Of a stretch of 64,000 nucleotides of DNA, positions 62,030 to 64,000 are shown in pieces. A program made the translations under genes and the position numbers. Source of the DNA: Alteribacillus bidgolensis (lineage in GTDB: Bacteria; Bacillota; Bacilli; Bacillales; Marinococcaceae). The notes beneath the pieces were generated by a model. The model made no database searches, was not told the DNA's origin, and saw only the letters and a list, made by a program, of their open reading frames with translations. The DNA lies in assembly GCF_002886255.1 (NCBI RefSeq), contig NZ_KZ614149.1, positions 1,798,001-1,862,000 on the forward strand, read 5' to 3'. The first letter of the stretch is position 1, and each line of letters starts with the position of its first letter.

Positions 62030-62563
62030 TTAGGAAGGTTCAATTTCTTCCATATAACCTTTAATATCTTCTTCTGTCATCGCTCCAGTTAAAATGCGCT
62101 TAACTTCTCCATTTTCATCGACTAAATACGTAGATGGAAGCGGACCAACACCATAGCGGTCCATTACACTTTTATTTTTATCTTTCAATACCGGAAAGGT
62201 TAAATCTAGACGATCTACAAACCGTTCAATGGCAAGATCAGATTCTCCAACGTTAACCGCTAGAATTTCTACCCCTCTATCTTTAAAATCCTGGTAATGA
62301 TTATCCATATAAGGCATCTCGTCAACACAAGGCGGACAATATGTACCCCAGAAGTTCAAAAAGACCCCTTGACCGCGCAGATCTTCTAGTTCAACTTCTT
62401 CTCCTTCCATTGTGGTCAGAATAAAATTAGGAGCTGTATCTCCCTCTTTTACTGCTGGCTCTTCTCCCGTAATGAAATTGGTATAAAACACATATCCAAG
62501 CAAAATGGCTATAACACTTAATATCGATGAACGCATAATAAAGCGTTTGCGTTTTTTGGACAT
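62030..62563 (-). CDS. resA: Thiol-disulfide oxidoreductase ResA
   Basis: Membrane-anchored thioredoxin-like protein reducing apocytochrome c haem-binding cysteines. 177 residues: basic N-terminus, one anchor (SILSVIAILLGYVFYTNFIT), then the extracytoplasmic fold with C76-P-P-C79 (FWGTYCPPCVDEMPYM) and the cis-Pro loop (GPLPSTYLVDENG). resB and resC, which follow resA in B. subtilis, are absent; a terminator follows immediately. So cytochrome c maturation partners lie elsewhere. Confidence 0.9.
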   Translation of the reverse strand: MSKKRKRFIMRSSILSVIAILLGYVFYTNFITGEEPAVKEGDTAPNFILTTMEGEEVELEDLRGQGVFLNFWGTYCPPCVDEMPYMDNHYQDFKDRGVEILAVNVGESDLAIERFVDRLDLTFPVLKDKNKSVMDRYGVGPLPSTYLVDENGEVKRILTGAMTEEDIKGYMEEIEPS

Positions 62564-62837
62564 CTTCTAACCCTCCTGGTTAACCACCATTGATATAATT
62601 AGTTTCTCACGAATATGCCCGCCTGTTCAAGCTGTTCACTATAAGAAGCTTTGTGTATTTATAGTATAAATGCTTAGTGGGACAAGTGGATAAGTAACTT
62701 GTAACGATTTATTGAAAAAGCGCCTTATCAAGTATGCTCTTTATCTTTTCAGCTCTGTGCACCTTGATTCAGTGCTCCTTCCCTTACATCTAGATCTTTC
62801 AAGCACTGAGACACTTCCTCTCTTTCTTTTGTCAAAA

Positions 62838-62895
62838 CCAGAAAAACTCAGCTTGCCGCCAAGTCTTTATGAAGGAAGCCGTATTTTCATTCCTT
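62838..62895 (+). repeat. Decayed TA-type intergenic element
   Basis: CCAGAAAAACTCAGCTTGCC, then GCCAAGTC and GAAGGAAGCCGTATTTTCAT, resembling the hairpin portion of the elements at 30683 and 38371. The right-hand part is lost. Confidence 0.5.
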
Positions 62896-62974
62896 CCTAT
62901 TTTAAACAGTTGAATGAATTTCAAAATTCATCTCTATATTATTATAAACGAATATTATATAAAACTCCCTCGTT

Positions 62975-63170
62975 ATCGTTCGATTTTCGCTTCAGGCGGA
63001 CGCTTTCACCCTCAGGGCACAAGTGTGACATCTACTCCAACTCACTTTGTTCGTTCTCGCAGTGTCTTCTTTGCCGCGGGCTTGGCTTCAGCCTCCTCGG
63101 CAGCAAGCTGCCTGGGTCTTCAGCTCAAGCTTATCCCGCTGGAATCGTCGCCTTCCGCTACAATCGATAG
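62975..63170 (-). repeat. Bacillaceae-type dispersed repeat
   Basis: On the minus strand the sequence begins GTAGCGGAAGGCGACGATTC, then AGCTGAAGACCC, GAGGAGGCTGAAGCC and ends GAAAGCGTCCGCCTGAAGCG. I recall repeats with this order from several Bacillus-type genomes. GC content is much higher than its surroundings, and all frames crossing it are repeat-derived, not genes. A stretch of about 65 bp near 63000-63065 seems extra compared with the form I remember. Confidence 0.55.
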
Positions 63171-63289
63171 ATAATCAAAGTAGCACTTATGAAATTGATT
63201 CAATTGCAGAAGAGAAAGAAAATATTTGAACAATTCCCCCTTTTTTGCTGTTCTTATCCATTTACAAAGTGAAAGGAGGTGAGCGGACG

Positions 63290-63505
63290 ATGGCAGAAAT
63301 CGTAAACAGCCGCCTGACACTTGAACTAAACGGCGGAGCAGATGATAACGGAAACAGCATTATTAAGTACAAAAGCTTCCACAATGTGAAAACGGATGCC
63401 ACTGATGAAGATCTCCAAACGGCTGCAATCAACCTTGGCGGACTTCAAGAGCTCCCGATCGTTTCCGTAAAGCGTGTAAATGAATACGACATCTCTACTT
63501 TTTAA
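63290..63505 (+). CDS. DUF1659 family small protein
   Basis: 71 residues from ATG 63290, behind a very strong AAAGGAGGTGAGC site. It reads MAEIVNSRLTLELNGG and ends LPIVSVKRVNEYDISTF; the middle has KYKSFHNVKTDATDEDL. This is the DUF1659 pattern of small Bacillus proteins. Function unknown. First gene of a three-gene set with DUF2922 and YvrJ. Confidence 0.85.
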   Translation: MAEIVNSRLTLELNGGADDNGNSIIKYKSFHNVKTDATDEDLQTAAINLGGLQELPIVSVKRVNEYDISTF

Positions 63506-63543
63506 TCTATATTATTAACCCATGAAAGGCAGGTGAATTACTC

Positions 63544-63762
63544 ATGAGTAAGCGTTTAGAACTTCGTTTTTCAAATGAAGATGGAAGAAACGTCACTGTC
63601 GGCCTCGATCATCCTGAAGAATCACTTGATGAACAGACAGTAGAGGCAGCGATGGATACTGTTATTAGTACAAATATCTTTCATTCTTCTGGAGGTGACT
63701 TAGTAGAAAAGAGAGATGCAAGGATTGTAGAACGTACAGTAGACACCGTTTATGAAGGATAA
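63544..63762 (+). CDS. DUF2922 family small protein
   Basis: 72 residues; MSKRLELRFSNEDGRNVTVG followed by LDHPEESLDEQTVEAAMDTV is the DUF2922 signature. GGCAGGTG precedes the ATG. It lies 38 bp after the DUF1659 gene and 76 bp before the YvrJ gene; the three families recur together in Bacillaceae. Function unknown. Confidence 0.85.
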   Translation: MSKRLELRFSNEDGRNVTVGLDHPEESLDEQTVEAAMDTVISTNIFHSSGGDLVEKRDARIVERTVDTVYEG

Positions 63763-63777
63763 TTAGCGGGTAATAAA

Positions 63778-63811
63778 GGAGGCTGGCATTTCCAAACGAA
63801 GCCAGTCTCCT
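63778..63811 (+). promoter_or_regulatory. Intercistronic hairpin between DUF2922 and YvrJ genes
   Basis: GGAGGCTGGC / GCCAGTCTCC with a 14-base loop, followed by TTCCCATTT. The weak T-run suggests partial termination or mRNA processing within the operon. Confidence 0.5.
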
Positions 63812-63838
63812 TCCCATTTAGCTGAGAGGAGAATAAAC

Positions 63839-64000
63839 ATGGATATTTGGCTCACTGCTGCAGGAGAATATGGTATTACAGCCATTATTGCTTTTTATTT
63901 ATTGCACCGAATAGAGAAAAAACTTGATATTTTGATTTATGCGGTGCAAAATTGGTCTCGTGAAAGTGCTCCTTCTTCCATACCCTCCGAGCAGCTGTTG
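63839..64000 (+). CDS. YvrJ family protein, truncated by window end
   Basis: ATG 63839 with GAGAGGAGAAT upstream; 54 codons are visible and no stop before base 64000. It begins MDIWLTAAGEYGITAIIAFY, with one N-terminal membrane helix, then LLHRIEKKLDILIYAVQNWS. This is the YvrJ family (short one-helix proteins). The normal family length is about 50 residues, so only a short tail may be missing. Confidence 0.8.
   Translation, partial: MDIWLTAAGEYGITAIIAFYLLHRIEKKLDILIYAVQNWSRESAPSSIPSEQLL

Noticed and set aside
62712..63174. Long plus-strand frames upstream of the DUF1659 gene
   Set aside because: They run through the decayed element and the GC-rich dispersed repeat; no start signal and composition typical of repeat read-through.

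Overview
The window looks like chromosome from a low-GC, endospore-forming member of the Bacillaceae, probably moderately halophilic or alkaliphilic. The evidence is Bacillus-type gene content (yunB, a SpoVB-like flippase, ytxG/ytxH-like genes, a yhjD-like gene, queCDEF, resA, nsrR/hmp, a DUF1659-DUF2922-YvrJ cluster) and Shine-Dalgarno sites of the AGGAGG type. There are also many ion and osmolyte genes (two cation/proton antiporters, KtrA, a KtrB-type channel, a BCCT transporter) and very acidic exported lipoproteins. No rRNA or tRNA genes, CRISPR array or prophage were seen.

Region by region. 1-8.4 kb, minus strand: a propionyl-CoA to succinyl-CoA operon (biotin carboxylase, TetR regulator, biotin carrier, carboxyltransferase, MutA, MutB cut by the window edge). 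It has a near-consensus promoter, a palindromic operator at the start site and a cre-like site in the leader. 8.5-13.5 kb: an amidinotransferase-family enzyme, pterin dehydratase, small proteins, a DUF5665/YtxG/YtxH group and a DUF3231 protein. 13.6-17.8 kb: a ferric-siderophore ABC system divided by Fur boxes. 18-21.7 kb: a CPA1-type antiporter behind a minimal tyrosine recombinase, then yunB. 21.8-24.2 kb: queCDEF for preQ0/preQ1. 24.4-29.4 kb: degraded sequence, a 40-residue gene, dcd, a SpoVB-like flippase, an IDEAL-domain protein and YhjD. 29.5-32.6 kb: ktrA between direct repeats, then a BCCT transporter. 32.8-36.7 kb: an AfuABC-type ABC system. 37-38.6 kb: a phospholipase D-family gene split by a small repeat. 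38.7-41.4 kb: hmp/nsrR and a metallo-beta-lactamase-fold enzyme. 41.5-47.6 kb: mgtE under an M-box riboswitch, khtTU, a DUF4328 gene and an LCP gene. 48.5-50.3 kb: an SqdB-family sulfolipid enzyme with a GtrA-like membrane protein. 50.4-59.7 kb: a PrsA/SurA-like lipoprotein, a CNNM/CorC protein, several decayed genes, a RodA-like protein, a DUF421 protein and a KtrB-type channel. 59.9-62.6 kb: a CPBP protease, a D,D-carboxypeptidase and ResA. 63.2 kb to the end: DUF1659-DUF2922-YvrJ.

The most informative structure is a family of short intergenic elements (77-93 bp, flanked by TA). They occur near 25.1, 30.7, 30.8 and 38.4 kb, with decayed copies elsewhere. The 38.4 kb copy lies inside the phospholipase D-family gene. 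Removing exactly 95 bp (element plus one TA) restores a 473-codon reading frame, so the family behaves like a miniature mobile element with a TA target. Other repeats include two related blocks in direct orientation flanking ktrA, a 154-bp degenerate tandem duplication near 10.3 kb and a Bacillaceae-type dispersed repeat near 63.0 kb.

How the genes work together. Potassium, proton and osmolyte control recurs (18.3, 29.9, 30.9, 44.1-45.8 and 58.4 kb). Envelope assembly genes are scattered (SpoVB-like, RodA-like, LCP, D,D-carboxypeptidase, SqdB). Gene decay is concentrated at 53.5-55.0 kb, with further remnants at 17.8 and 24.4 kb. Functional calls rest on reading protein motifs by eye; no database search was run.
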